Assembly (NCBI GenBank): GCA_004794785.1
Contig: SJOL01003793.1
Coordinates: 44,865 to 108,864, forward strand
Reading direction: 5' to 3'
Length of the DNA: 64,000 nucleotides
DNA from: Opisthorchis felineus
Lineage: Eukaryota; Platyhelminthes; Trematoda; Opisthorchiida; Opisthorchiidae
Each line of letters opens with the position of its first letter. Position 1 is the stretch's first letter. The translations under genes were made by a program, and so were the position numbers. A model generated the notes under the pieces. The model saw only the letters and a list, made by a program, of their open reading frames with translations. It ran no database searches and was not told the origin of the DNA. Below are positions 46,801 through 60,267 of the stretch, one piece after another.

Positions 46801-49800
46801 GGCAAACCACCGTCAACCGAAGATGTCCCATTTTCTGTCGGTAATAATGTTGAAGCATCACTTACGTGGAGGAAGTGTGCTCTGGAAGCGCTAAACGCAG
46901 GTAGTTCTTGGTCTTGGGGAGCCCATGCACCCTCCTCTTGCGATACTTCATGGACATTGTTAGAAACTTTATACCAGATAGCAAATAGCTAATTTTAGTG
47001 GTCACGAGAAAAGTTCTCAGCTAGGCTGCCAGTCCTTCTACATTGGGTGCAGAGGTCTTCACACACCTTTTAAAGTAGCAAAAGATCCTGTTAACAAGAC
47101 GTCGAACTATCTTTTTCCTGGGTTACGATGTGCGGGAGATAAATCTCCGGAAGTGGATTCATTTCAACCTTGAGAATATTGCCAAGCGAGAAGTGCAATT
47201 TAGGGTAATGGTATTGATCGCTAGATCAAAGTGATTTTTTAATAAAGCAATCTTATGTGTCAATCAACGTTTAGTTAGTCGCTTTTGTCTGCGTCTGTGG
47301 TCTAAAAAAATCGCCTGTTTTCCATTAGGACACCAACAATAAGTGCCACAAACTGCCACCTGTACTCCAAATTGGTATCATGTACACGTATAGGAAGAGA
47401 CATTTGAATTTTTTATCAAGCTTTTGAAGAATAAAACACAACCCCTGGATGAAATAGAGAACTAAAGTTGATGTTTGAGAGAGGATCCACTCAGATCAAG
47501 TTATACCACTTCTTATCATTTTAGAAAACACTCACAAAAGTGTAACGTGCATTTAGATTTGTGTGCAATGTAAACGTTGGGGCATCTTTAGCTGATAGGT
47601 GTTTTTCTATTGGTTTTCACCATCTGCTAGAATCAGATTATCAGAAGTGTGATATTTCTGAAGGATATCTTGGCTTCATCATACACAACAGGCATGTGTT
47701 TTTACTGGTCTAAGGTTGACAGAAGAAAACCTCACGTATTTCCTAACACAGATGCAGATTGGACGCTCATGCTAATCGAAGTGTGCTAAATGAAAATCAG
47801 TTAGAAAATTATTGGTCTTAAATATGCACCAGGAGATGATAATGTAACAGTAAGGTCCTCAAAAATATAATGCAAATAACTTGTGAAATAACTTGCGTAA
47901 ACTGCAAGCAAGTTTGTCGTCCAATGGGTTATGAAAAGCAGGCGGGTGTCGTTGAACATGTGTTGATAAAAATAAACTAGATCAACGGTTTTGTAACGAA
48001 AATTGGCTGACAGGAGCCCATCCACTAACTGCTTTCTATGTGGTAGGAAGTAAATACGCAACCAGTGATTTCGGTTTGCTGGTCAGCAATTGCCTTGCAT
48101 TTTACTCTTTGGTACTTGACGGATTCACGAGAATGCGTCGGTTCTGGGGGATTATGACTCTATACAAATATCCCTTTTTGGAAGAAATTTGAAACACTTA
48201 ATTTTGTATTGGTGAATGGTGAGCAAAATAATTTTGATGTTAGCATACACTGTAAGGCCTTGTCACTCAGCGTGCTGTTTCTTGTGTGCCTCACATAGGA
48301 ATTTGCGAGACACCTTAAAAGTGTTATTGTCGACACCTTTGTTCTCTGCAACCCTGCGGCTACGAAGAGAGGCTACCGCCATGAGGGTTAAATCTCACGA
48401 ATTGAGCTTCGAACCGAAATGGAACACTGATCTATATAAACGGCTAAAATGTTACATTAGCTGCCGATTTAGATCATACAGCGTGGTTACTTGATCACTT
48501 AGTTAACTAGCTTCCCGAAAGATTTTCTACGAACAATTCATCAATCCGAGCGTGGTCCTTATCATGTCCAATTTTTGCGTCTAAGATAGTTGGCTATTGA
48601 GAAATTGATGGTAACAGGTGCATTTTTCAAGTCTATAAAGCGCTGCGCTAGTCTTCGCCATTTCTCTGTCCAGTTATCTGTCAATCGTCAGTAAGAAGTA
48701 GCAGAGATCCGGATAGCATCCTATCCCGCAACCGCTTTGTCGAATAATTTATGTTACACCCTGAGCCCCATCCAGATCGGCTTGGGGACAGGTATGTTTA
48801 ACCCAAAACGATATGCTGGTTTACCAGCCGCTTTGACTTATTTTGGACTTGCTAAAATAAGTCACCATTGTCCACAGACAGCAAAAAGCGAACCCTTATC
48901 TCGCATAGTAATGATTCGGTCGGAAGACGTTTCTAACTGTATAACGAACACCCAACTGTTATTGAACTGCTAACTTTAATGAAAACGTCCTTCTGCATAA
49001 CTAATTATTTAATACAGGCTCAATAGGCGGGCGAAAAGACGCAACCATGATTACCTCCGGTACTCAAACCGGGTCGGCAACAGAGCTTTTGTCTGAGCAT
49101 GAAAGTAATTGATAGGACTGGAAATTCTGTCCACAGAGTCAGACCTCCTTGGGACTTTCTACAGAGCCTCTCTGTTGAGTGTAATAAGGGTGTTGTTCCG
49201 AGCAGCTGAATTTTTGGTTATGCATTGGCGGTTCATCACGCGTAGATAACCGTTCGCCAATTACGTCGTTTAGTTATGACAGGATAAGGAAATTAGCTGT
49301 TGGGTTTTTAGCTAAGACTGCCAGGAAAACGTCTTGAAACCATCCGAAGGGACATTATGGGTGAGCCGTTAGGTGAGTGCTATATATATATATATAGAGA
49401 GAGAGAGAGAAGAAGATGCTGGCTTATCTCTAATGCGATTGGCTAGTGGTCATTTTGGCAGTCTGTTTGCTTAATGTCCTGATTACCTCATATTGGTTTA
49501 TTCATCGGTTGTCATCCTTCTTCGTAGTCCTCACTGTTAGTTCTGAATGCTTCCAACAATATTTATCGTACCTCCCACGGTTTTATTGATCCAGATGACA
49601 GGTTTGATACATTGTGGCCATTTTGCTCAGGATATTGCCCGTTCTAAATGATCCAGTTGGTATATCCTTACTGGGGTCCGATTCATTACTGTAGAGACTT
49701 CCGTTGACATCAAGTTTTATCCATCTAGAATTCGTGAAGTCTTTCGTTCTCCTAACAGGTTCTTGCTCGAGTTATTGAGTAATTTTATAGTTCTTGTTAT

Positions 49801-50001
49801 TGTGTGGTATTTTGTGGTATTCGATGCAGGAGGTTCGGAGTTTTTCACCATAATGTTTGCGAGACTAGGTCAACAAAAAATGCTTGGTGATCGTTCTTTT
49901 CAGTGGAGTGCCAGTCCCTCATATACTCGCGTTCTCTCCTTGTTATTTTTTGAACTATCATCCACACATTGTTGTGATAAAACTGAAATCCTTCTCTAAG
50001 T
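46801..50001. other. Intergenic stretch, no gene recognised
   Basis: Apart from a compound TA/GA microsatellite at 49379-49411, nothing was identified. Frames at 47801-48061 (minus), 48216-48494 (plus) and 49763-49999 (plus) show no motif. Confidence 0.5.
49379..49411. repeat. Compound TA-GA microsatellite
   Basis: A short run of TA units passes directly into GA units. Confidence 0.97.
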
Positions 50002-50325
50002 TCATTCACAGAAAACAGTCTGACTGATCACGTTTTCTACATGTAATCTGCTACTGGTGTGTTCTGGTAGACAGTCTCCTGCCGGTTCATCCCATAAAAC
50101 GTTGCACTGAATTTTATACACAACACTGGTCGACAGGCATATTAGTTTGACTGGGAAGTTGATTGGGTCGTAAAACTGGAGTGTTATGAACGTGTTTTCA
50201 AGGATCTCATAAGGGATAGGAAAAAACTTATTTGAAATTTCTAACTGAAGTCTTGTACCCAAGCTAGGGCAAAATACAGCAGGACAGTCAATTCGGTTGC
50301 GAGACTCCCACTTACAGAATACCAT
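50002..50325 (-). mobile_element. Possible Penelope-like element remnant (linker and GIY-YIG start)
   Basis: The minus strand is open for 108 codons. Near its end it reads LICLSTSVVYKIQCN, then SSRLHVENV about 20 residues on, which resembles the VVYKIxC strand and the following Ser-x-Arg-x-x-x-H helix of the PLE GIY-YIG endonuclease. The tyrosine and glycine of the YxG motif are not visible in frame. The upstream part (KFFPIPYEILENTFITLQFY) would correspond to the linker. It is a weak match and the call rests on one short motif. Confidence 0.35.
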
Positions 50326-53300
50326 CTAAAAACCTGCTCTAAACTGGTTAAGAGGCAGACCCCTTCATCCAAAACTGCAAAATCGGAAAATATTTCCGAT
50401 GAGCGCTTTGATTAATAACCTGATCACATGCTACATAGCGGATTATTCTTAAAAGTTTGGACTAAGCCATATTTTGCGTAAAATCACAGGTTTGGTCGAC
50501 GGGCGAGCTTCTAGGGTCACTAGGGGAACAGCTTAGGATACCAGTCCAATGGCTGGCATCACCTTTGCTGGTCCGTTGAATCATCAAAAGTACACAGCCT
50601 TCTGCGCCAAGGCATTCCTAGTCCTAACATTTAACTATTTTTCATTCAGTTAATTTGGAGAAAGAGACCTGATGATTCTATAATCAGTATTGGTAATTAC
50701 TTGACGGAATTCATGTTAGGTGTTTTACGAAAGTCAGCCAAATAAACCCCTAGTTATATCCAAAAAGTCCGGGGATGTTGAATTCGATAAAAACAGTGCC
50801 AGTACATGGGTAGCCCAAGTAAAAGAAAAAATGGATTATGACTGAGGCGGAATTTACTGAAGTCACCAAAATGCAAACTGAAATAAGTCGAACGCTACTC
50901 GACTGGTCAGCTCATAGTGAAAGTGAACAAAATGCATGCTTTCCGGGGTAAAACTGGCGTTTCCAAAATATCTGATTCGTCTAACCCCTGTTACCTTCTA
51001 AAGTTATCAATCAATGAGGACATTATTGATGGAAATTACTTGTTATCATTTGCCGTGATAGTACTGGGACCATTAAATAACTATATGGCTGTCAGTAAAT
51101 AGTTCTTGCCTTATATTCCTACGTGTTTCTGTGAAACAAAAATTCTCTTACCCTAGCTTATCAAAAATGATATAATGAACTCTAATTTAGTTAAAGTTGT
51201 CGCATGGCTAGCCATCATGGCACGAGACATCATATTTTCAGGGGGCCGCTGGTACACAAATCGTTGCCCTAACGTTCATAAGGATCATGATTTTATTTAG
51301 AAGTATGCAACAACATACCATTAATCGCCCGACAGCTCGCTCAGGCGGGTAGCGTAGTTCACATGTTAAGTTGTTGACGCAATGGTTGCGCCACTAATGT
51401 TTGTGTTTGCGAAGACTCTTCGGAAAAGCAACGTGGAATTGTGAATGTACAGTTTCGATTCGGAAGCCGTTAGTGGCCATCTGTAACCTCACCTTCACAT
51501 CAAATGACCTCAAAAAACTCTGTCTTAAATGCTTTTGCTTCAAGGACCGAAAGATTTCATAGATCGCAAACAGAAATGAGTCCGTTGCGGACAGATGCCT
51601 CTTGAAAACATTCCAGGCTGAAATACGGTAGACCCTGGCCACTTCTTACGACAGAGCTGCTACTTATCATGTTTGTTCTCTTTTTGCCGTCACTTCCGAT
51701 AACGTCTGTTTAGAATCATGGCTGTAGGCGCATAACGCGCCTCAGATAAATATTCTGGACAGACACTCTTCCAGTGTCGCAAAACATGCCTCTAAAAATG
51801 ACCATTTATTCTTTCCGTTCTCATTTTGAAGCGCTGTATCGGACTTACATAACCAGCACTGTTCGTTATGAGACTAGTATTTCCTCACAGAAGCCCGACT
51901 TCCGCACTTCTTTGACGACTACAAAGGGAGCACAAACAAGCTGCCAAAATTCAGTTTTTGTCAAAAGCTTTTCTCAGTCGGATAGGGCGCTTTACATCGT
52001 GAATAAAATTTGCATCGGTGATAGAAACAGGCCACAAAAAAACGTAAAAAGATAACTGGAAGGAAGATAATTTCTTCATTTAAAAGTTGGCCTGTTTTAA
52101 CATTCTACAGAAGTGAATGCGGTACAAATATTGTATTGTGTGCGCAGACCAAATGTGTACGGCTGATTTTAGCCGTATCCTTTGGCCAAAATTTGCCACC
52201 CTATTATTATTCAACTGATAATTTTGTCAAAATCTCCTGTATTTAGCAGCTTATCAGTCATAACTGAGTCCTTTTCAGGATTTTTCACTTCAAATAGGGA
52301 GGACCAAATTTGCTACGCACATCATTTTGACATTTTTTGGACAAGGCCCAATAACCTTAAGCTCTTAAGGAAAGATTTACGAAGAAAAATTCAATTTCAA
52401 TATCATTTTAATCTAATCCAGTCTATTTGGTTAGGAAAAGCAACATTGGATCTCTGGCCGACGCAGATTTCCTGTTTTATTTTGTTATTTTACACCTGGA
52501 TATGGATCACCCTGTCATTTGGTGTTTTATTTATTGTCTGCATGTTTTACCACCGTAGCTACCCGACGGATAGGATTTAGTTTGTCATCTGCTTCGCTGT
52601 ATTATCGAATTCATATTGTCTACACTTTAGAAAGTCACTCTGGGAATTCCGTCTCCCCCTTATAAACTCACTTTGTATTTTATCAATACAGAGAGCTTGC
52701 AGAGAAGGGTTGCTTGCCATCTGTCGGTTTTTATTCGTTTAAGGAAACCTCATCCCTCAATGAGCACTAATTTCGTCCACAAACAGTAACAACTACTTTT
52801 TACATTCATTCCTCTCACCGATTGAGTGATAGCACCCGCTGAGTCGGATTTTTTATACATTAAAAGCCGTTATCTCAGAAAATTTCTGTGTTGCTACGAG
52901 TGTTTCCTTGTTTTTGTTTCCAGCTTTTCTAGTTCCTTTGTTTTTCTTACTACTTCTTCCTGTTTACCTATCTTCCTGTTTAGACCGTTTAGTACTGTCG
53001 TATGTTTCGGCGAAACCTGTGAACGATTCAATATCTGGTAACTTATTCATGCATGAGTTGTCGCATCTCAGAAAAGTAACTCCTTTTCCGTTCTAATTTT
53101 CCGCTATAAGTTTTTAATGGCTTTTGCTTTGTTGGTTAAGATTTCTTGGTTTTGAAATCCTGCTATTGGACGAGAAAACTGTTACATATATGAAGGCTTC
53201 AATTTCCCTATTCAGGAAGTATATCGTTTTATACTCGGCTTGCCACTTCATAATCAGCAGACGGAACCAAGCAACATTTCAACGGTAAATGTTGGTGTAT

Positions 53301-53619
53301 TGTGGTGAAATATTACACCGGATTATTATCTGTAGCACAGTTTAGCGGTAGACAATATTCCTCCCACTGCAAAGGCAGATAACCGCTTGTACTGATCCTT
53401 GCCCCTTCCACATCGACTTCTTAGCTTTAGAGCCTTTACTTCAATGGAAGTATATGACTTCTGGAGGTGTCCATAAATGCATAGTGACCTAACTTCCTCA
53501 GCAAAAAACGTTGGTCAGAATGGATTTCGGAAGAAAAACTGTTACTTAAATTTTTTTGTTTGTATAGGTTTTCTGGCTACCTTTCTTCCATTTCGTGACG
53601 ACAAACTGGCAATACGCTC
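50326..53619. other. Stretch without a recognised gene
   Basis: Moderately long open frames at 51394-51642 (minus, 83 codons), 51774-52055 (plus, 94 codons) and 52182-52580 (plus, 133 codons with a hydrophobic segment FILLFYTWIWITLSFGVLFI) could hide exons, but none has a recognised family or a clear splice context. No repeat family was identified. Confidence 0.35.
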
Positions 53620-53907
53620 TTACGCGTACTGGATTTCTGGTTTATAACTGTGGAACGTCTGGTAATGATCATAAATTACCACTTCATTTTCGCACAAATG
53701 CAGATTTTCAATTTTCTGCCCGTTGAAAGCATTCATAATTGGTGATATCTTGTGACCTGCAGTTGTGCCGCTTGACATACTCTGATTATCCCCCCTGGGA
53801 TAAACTAGAACTCTGTTGTACTTGCTACTAAAGTCCTTAAATGAACAGGAAGAACTCCTTGTGTGCAGAATTATTTCATCACAAAAGAGTGCAGGCAAAG
53901 CGATTTA
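53620..53907 (-). CDS. Coding-like ORF, unrecognised
   Basis: The minus strand is open for about 95 codons to a TAA at 53620-53622, reading ALFCDEIILHTRSSSCSFKD, YNRVLVYPRGDNQSMSSGTT and NAFNGQKIENLHLCENEVVI. Composition and codon use look like coding sequence. There is no ATG at the 5' side and no clear acceptor, so it would be a partial exon or a degraded repeat. VLVYPRGDN loosely resembles a MATH-domain strand, but not enough to assign. Confidence 0.3.
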
Positions 53908-55407
53908 TTGTCTCTCTAACCTGCGTGAATCCCTTTCAGATGGTTTGTTCCAGCAAAAGATTCGTTTCAACTTGTTTAAATAAGACTTTTTTTAAATGAG
54001 TGAAAGGCGAAATAAATATCCAGAAATGGACGCTCTGGAACAACTTCCGCAAAAATACTGTACAGAAATCGGACTTGCGAGATCTGGTCATCCGGGCGAG
54101 TGTTTCGCAGACTGAGCTGATGTAGTCAGTCCTGGCATGTCACCGATGCCCACCTGAATTCAATTCAGTTCGCCGAACTCTGCCTGACGTGAGCATCCGA
54201 AGATGTCTGGCAGCGTCTTCAGTGAACACCCTTTGTAATCCGCTCATTCTAGAACTTGATTTTACACATTAGAACAAATATAAGTTGGAGGCTTCTGAAT
54301 TTCAATAACGCTCAACATAATTTAGACGGAACCTTTGTATTTCATCCACATTCAACTCGTCAAAACAGTCCTTTCCTCCCGACGAGTTTCTTCGGGTTAG
54401 TCTACACTATCAGTTCCCACTTAACTGGGTCTGGAGTTGAACTCAAAGAACCTAGCGGCAAAAGCATCGGCTGGACGTACATATGAAGCCACAATTTTAG
54501 AGGCATTTTCCCTGTAGTATTTGCCTGCCCAGAAGTTGAAACGAACGTCAACTCGTCAACATAGTATTTGTGTAAACCTAATGTACATTTTACTGCACAA
54601 CTTCATAGCACACTAGAAGGGCCATTCATCAAGATCTTCAGGGTACTATATTTTTCAGCAAACAGAAATCTCGATTTCGAACCAGCCGGAAAGTCAAACA
54701 AACCACGCACTGAAGAGGTCATTCCAAATGATAACAGGTTTGTAAATCGATTGCCAAGCTAAGAGAACAAATCAATCGTCACCAGATAAGGTTTTGACAA
54801 TCTGAACCCACTTTTTACTCCGTGATATTGGAGGATCTTCCGTTCACTCGTACGGGTTAGACCTATTACAAACAGACCAGAATAGCTAAAAACATTTTAA
54901 AACATATATAACGCGAGGTTCTCCTCTCGTTGTTACTCACCACTCCATACTAGGTTAGCATGGTTCCCCTTGATTGGTCGCTGGATAGCAAAACTTGCAA
55001 AAATTCTACAAGCAAATTCCGCGCAGGTTGGCCGTTCAAACAACAACGAACTTTTGTTTAGCTTGCGATCATTTGTTTAGTGTGGTAAGACTGTCAAGTG
55101 CTTCCGATTTCTTTTGCATACTAAATTCCCCTAGTTTCTAAGTCGAACGGTTCACTGGACTCCTCCTGAAAGCACAATTTTGACTACTAAGCAAACAAGT
55201 GTCAGATCTACAGTAGGCGTGCATAGAACTTGATCGGTGATCTTGAATCGTTATTCCCATGGGTCTAATAGCGATGTTAAAGAAAGGAGGACAGAGATAA
55301 TCCTGAATATTACCCAGAATGTAGGAAGATTGTCGGGCGTTTGATTGCCACCTGCGTAAAACTAGACTGGAGTGTTGTTTTGATCGGAAAACGATCGTTT
55401 TTGTCCT
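53908..55407. other. Stretch without a recognised gene
   Basis: A plus-strand frame at 54256-54486 (DGTFVFHPHSTRQNSPFLPT and onward, 77 codons including stop) is mildly coding-like but has no supporting signals. Nothing else was recognised. Confidence 0.35.
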
Positions 55408-55758
55408 CTAATGGGTTATGGTGGTATTCCCACTACACAGAACTGGATAATTTTGACGTTCGAATTCACGATAACCTGCTGTTTTTGATATTTGCGGATG
55501 AAAGCTGAAAAATGGGATTATAATTTTGTTCATATGATGGAACTTCATTTGGGCCCGTGAATAAATGTTTACGGGAGGTTGTTCTTCCGGAGGATAAGCA
55601 AACAGAAGGATATCCGCTTGTTCAATTGATTTGGTTGTACCACTCTGAATGTTGATTGCATCTACAGCTACCAGTATCAATCTTATCCAAAATGTAAACG
55701 ACAGAAATCGTTCATGTTCGATCCACCAATTCTTTTCACGTGCAACATGGCTAATCAT
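55408..55758 (-). CDS. Coding-like ORF, unrecognised
   Basis: A minus-strand frame of 117 codons ending in a TAA; it starts with an ATG (MISHVAREKNWWIEHERFLS) and contains AVDAINIQSGTTKSIEQADI and LLFAYPPEEQPPVNIYSRAQ. It has mixed composition with few low-complexity stretches. No family, splice site or promoter was recognised. It may be part of the same minus-strand gene as other coding-like frames nearby or may be chance. Confidence 0.3.
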   Translation of the reverse strand: MISHVAREKNWWIEHERFLSFTFWIRLILVAVDAINIQSGTTKSIEQADILLFAYPPEEQPPVNIYSRAQMKFHHMNKIIIPFFSFHPQISKTAGYREFERQNYPVLCSGNTTITH

Positions 55759-58700
55759 GTGACAAGCGATCTACGTTTCCAGGGCTAGAGCCCAGCAGTC
55801 ACATTCCTGGACTGGTATATTGGCTCAAGATTTCATTCAATCTGATCATATGTATTTATTCAGCTGAGTGGTTGATAGTTGCCATAACCTGGATGTGACA
55901 AAAGGTTAAATGTGCTCCTCAGATGGTGTACAAGTTGAGCCATATATTTCCACAAAGCTTTTTGTTCCCGGATTTGGAGGCCAAGTGATTCTGAAGATAT
56001 ATTGGCGACAATTTATTCGATTCTCTCTGGCCACATTAAAAGACGCGATCACCGCATCCTAATCAGTCGTTTCTCTTTGGTATACACAAACACATATGTG
56101 TCAAGGCATTCTATTTTGTATCCGGCAGTTTACTTTACCTACTACATCCTTGACACAGTTATATGTGAAGAGTTTTGAAGCACAACCTTGTTCACCACTT
56201 GCTCCAGCTTTTTGTTTTAGCCGCTACTGTGAGTAGATCCATTAGACCAAACTGGCCCTTTTTCATGCCAGTCCACACTGCGTCAATGAAAAATAAAATT
56301 TCAGCTCGAAAATTTCTGTAAATTATTTGCTGGTGCCGGTTTTCTCACCAGTTCACGCTCTATCGCTTAGCTACAACTTTCTGTTACATGACAGTTTTTG
56401 TCATTCAAAGTGTGCATGCGTTTATCAGCGCAAAAACCAGTTGAATCACATTATTTAAGCTCACTGAGTAACCTCGCCGACAAACTGAGTCAGACCGGCT
56501 TGTGCTATGAGCCCAGGGTGACTGAGGTCTGAGGTGGGTTCTCTGGTTCATAGTTATTCTGAGCATAGTTGGTGAAGGGAACCAAACACCAAATGCTACA
56601 ACCAACGCCTTGAAGCTTTTGTGGGTCCAAGGAAATAAGGCCGACGGACAGGCAGTCATTGAATTTTATATATATCGGTCAAACTTGAACATGCTATCTA
56701 TATATTATAGGTGTTAGTCATCCTAAATATCTTCCTACGGCTGAATCCTGCGGCTGTACGAACTTGTGCGTAACCAGGCTTCCAAACTTTCTAGTGCAGC
56801 TGGTGCTAATTTACTGTGCACCGATTCATTTAGCATTTTAGCAGCAGGTCACAACCAGGTGGCATGTGAAAAAAGCACATGGTAAATGGGGATTTAATTA
56901 TCTGCTGACTATTTACTATGCTCTAGTTTACTCGCAGATCCAGGGGCGTGGTGCATACACAAGTGGCGTGGTAAGTTCGCAAAAGGCCTTGGATGTAATG
57001 ATCAGATGGCGCGATTTATGAGCAAAATCCGCATGCTTATATGCACACTTAGCCGAACAACTTATATGCATCATTTAGAAGTTACTGGTATAAATTTCGG
57101 GGGGGAAGGGGGGAATCCGGTCAACACCAGCTCGGATTTGGATCTCAAAAAGTGAAGACGTGTAAGAAATCATTTAAGAGTGCATTAACTTCATTTCCAT
57201 TAAAGCCGCTCTAGCAAATGACTGACTGGCTGGTCTTGACCAGCATCGCACAATTTGCAGTAAAATCATACAGTTTAGTTATGTAGACGATAAGTTATTG
57301 CTCGAGAATCTATTGAAAGCTAGCTGTTGAGACTTGAATCTATCTGTTTAAAATCGCTGTTGACTGACAAACTTGTACTCAAGGGTTAAGTTTTCGACAC
57401 GTATAAGGAATGTTGCTGCCTTAGCTCTTTCTTTGTGTTCGTGCAATGTCATTATCAACAGAAATATCTGGCGTCTGGGCTCTCAAACATAAAATGACTT
57501 TGGCTGGCAAGGAAAGAGCTATAACTGTTAGGATGCAACATCCATCGTCCAGCAAAAACGAATTTTTTTTAAATAACTAAATGGGTACCGTTTTTTCTGG
57601 GAAGACAATTTGGATAGCCTACTGGCCGTTCGAGTTCATACACTGCTGTCTGTTTACCCCCAATTATTGGTCAAAACTCCTCACGCAGTCGAAATTTACT
57701 CTGGCTTCAAGCAGCCGCAATGTCCTGCCAATTTGGCTGTATGGCAACTCCGTGGAACAGGGCACTCGCTTCGTCAAGAAACGTCCCCCCGGATTGCTAA
57801 CAACATCTCCGGATGGAAATGTCTTCTTTGCACTGAGTGCATAATATGGACAATCACACACCATCAGCATTGCACTCGTCTGCGGATCCAAACAGTATTT
57901 GCTTGCTTACGGCATTTTTCACTTTGACCAGAATTAGTTGTTCAGATATTCGGTGAACTTGCATGTACGTAACCATGAAATATTGGAACTCACATGACGG
58001 TCATCTGTTCCTGTCACTAAATTCATTGCAAACACATGATGTACGCGTAGCCAATCTATGTATAAATATACGGGAAAAAGTAGATAACTGTATGCAAACG
58101 ATGTCGTCCCTTGCATAAAATTGATGAACCGCGATTCGCATTACATTTATCAGTGGTCCGCTTTACCACTTCCAGCAACTTCATTCCGCATTCAGAATTG
58201 ACATGACCTCAAAACAAGGATGAAGCCTATTAGTGAAGGACGCGTTCATTCGATTGTGGATGAAGTAGCTGCCGTGAAATGAGGTGCTCCTGCGTGACTG
58301 GTGGCCATTTTACCTGGGCGAGTAGCAACATATGTTGTTGTCGCTTTGTTTTACTTAGGGAGGTAATTAGGTCGTTTTGGGTTCGCTTAATTCTTTCCTT
58401 TGCGTGGATTACACCTGAGGGTAATTTATGCTGTAAAATATTGCATCTAAGAGTAAATCTTATCAATGAGAAGAGAGCTCTTATCTGCATAAAAGACTTA
58501 CAACTAAACTTCACAGTCCTCAATTAAATCCATCTCGATAATTCAATACAAGTGTGGTGTGAAAAAGAATTAAAACAAACGAGTCGATCAGATAGGGGGT
58601 GTTAGGCAAGCGGTGCACTCCGACAAAGCTTAAAACCTTAGGAGCCATAAGGAGGGGAAAATAGTTTGTCAGGCCAAAATACAAAACGGTAATGTATAGG

Positions 58701-59784
58701 AGTGTGGAAGAAATTGGGATTGGTTTTCTCACTGGAAAGGAGTCCATTTTATCAAGCAGTATTAACAAACTAGTTGTTAATAAATTCATTTTGTCCACCA
58801 GCTTCCGCCAAAAGACGTGTTGATCCGTTTGCTTTGTTTTATGATCTGGAATAGTTAGAGGTTTTCAGCTGTGCTTTGTATCAGGATGACTCCAAACGAC
58901 TTATGAATCAATGAGAGATGATTGATTGTCAACCTTCCCGGTAGGTGCTTCTTGCGACATCTTCTGGTCACGTTTTTGGATTCCTGTTATTTTCACCGCA
59001 TCACTGCACCGCAAACAAACTGGCGAAGACGGTGGCCCATAGATCAAGGTGATGTCGTCGTTTTGAGTGGTGCCAGTGGCTTACTATCTCTCGGTGCTTT
59101 GTTTTTCAGATTACCTAACTTATAGCCGGAGTGCGCTACTGAAGCTTGTTTGGGAGATTAAGTTGTGAAGGGTTCACAAAGGACATTGGTTCAAACCAAC
59201 TGATTGCGCCTCACTTCGTTAAACTGCTCAGATAGGATTATGTAGCTGCTGTTCCAAGGTGTAAACATTTTTTTCCTTTATCGTTTTCCACAGGAACACA
59301 AGGCTGTTTCAATAAGTCCACACCGTTCTGCTTGCTCTCTGCTCTGTACAGGATCATTCCTTTTTATGGATGATTGCCGGTTAAGCATCTGATGATGCAG
59401 ATTTGCTGCTGCAAATCTGATGAACTGTAGTCAAAGCGGATGGCTTCCTTCACAACTGTAACTCGTTTTAACCCCGACTTAGCAATAAGCCATATGATGA
59501 AACTCGATGACCAGTTATACGATGTCACCGTAGAGTTGATTCTTCAATGCTATAATTTGCTTCTCTGGTTTATTCCGCGAACTGGTGTTTTCCCGTCGAA
59601 GCGATCAGGATAGTTATTTGGGCGCAGAAAATTCTGGATTAGTTTGGTTCCTACTGTATAGATATGTCTAGCTGTGTAGAATAATTAAAAAGCTAACGTT
59701 TGTGATGTGCCGGTGGATTACTATGAAGCCCATGCAAGGTTCCCAGAATGAGAGCAAGGCAAAGTACAGACAGTGATTCTGTTG
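55759..59784. other. Intergenic stretch, no gene recognised
   Basis: Overlapping frames on both strands at 57581-57927 show coding-like composition (for example HTLLSVYPQLLVKTPHAVEI on the plus strand), but strand and frame cannot be decided. A short perfect hairpin lies at 59398-59419. No repeat family was recognised. Confidence 0.4.
59398..59419. repeat. Perfect 9-bp hairpin with TGCT loop
   Basis: The arms CAGATTTGC and GCAAATCTG are exactly complementary around a 4-base loop. Both sides are flanked by CTGATGA-type words, but no GAAAC or cleavage triplet follows, so it is not a hammerhead. Confidence 0.8.
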
Positions 59785-60002
59785 AACAAAACATACATGG
59801 AATAAGGTTTACTTTCGACAAACACTCATTTGCATATCAGTTTGGTCTTCAAGGGAGATTCAACTGAATCTCTCGTTTATGATATACTTCAACTGAATGT
59901 GCTGCACAAAGGCCGCCTCATGTTTCATTTGGTGCGATAGTCGAGATGTCGCAGTATATTCTCATAAGGAGAATTACTCACAAAATTGCTGAAAACTCTT
60001 CG

Positions 60003-60050
60003 GCAGCCCACGACCGGTTTCGCCCTTCTTGGGGCTCATCAGGTAGGCGC
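60003..60050 (-). ncRNA. Hammerhead ribozyme, best-preserved copy of this family
   Basis: On the minus strand stem I pairs GCCUAC with GUGGGC (six pairs, one U-G). CUGAUGA follows, then a 4-bp stem II (GCCC with GGGC, loop CAAGAA), GAAA, and the loop-less palindromic ACC/GGU stem III ending in a GUC triplet. The predicted cut lies between plus-strand positions 60012 and 60011. All core bases match the hammerhead consensus, so self-cleavage is likely, probably as a dimer because stem III has no loop. Confidence 0.9.
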
Positions 60051-60267
60051 AGTATCCGGGTTTCCGTCAAACTCATGTTCTAATTGAACCCAAATTGGGC
60101 ATACCTCGACAAATACAGACACATGCATTTCAACTGGGTTTCTACGGAAGACTGTTGATTCACTCGTTTGTGATATTCTTCAACTGAGTGTGTAGCACAA
60201 AGGCCGCATTATATTTCAGTTGGTTTGGGTTCAAGTAGAACATGATGTTGACGGAAACTCCCGGACT

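Noticed and set aside
52182..52580. 133-codon frame with a hydrophobic C-terminal segment
   Set aside because: AT-rich composition readily yields such frames; no family or splice support was seen, so it is only noted in the surrounding stretch.
59386..59421. Two CTGATGA words around a perfect hairpin, considered as a hammerhead
   Set aside because: No GAAA and no cleavage triplet follow at the required places.
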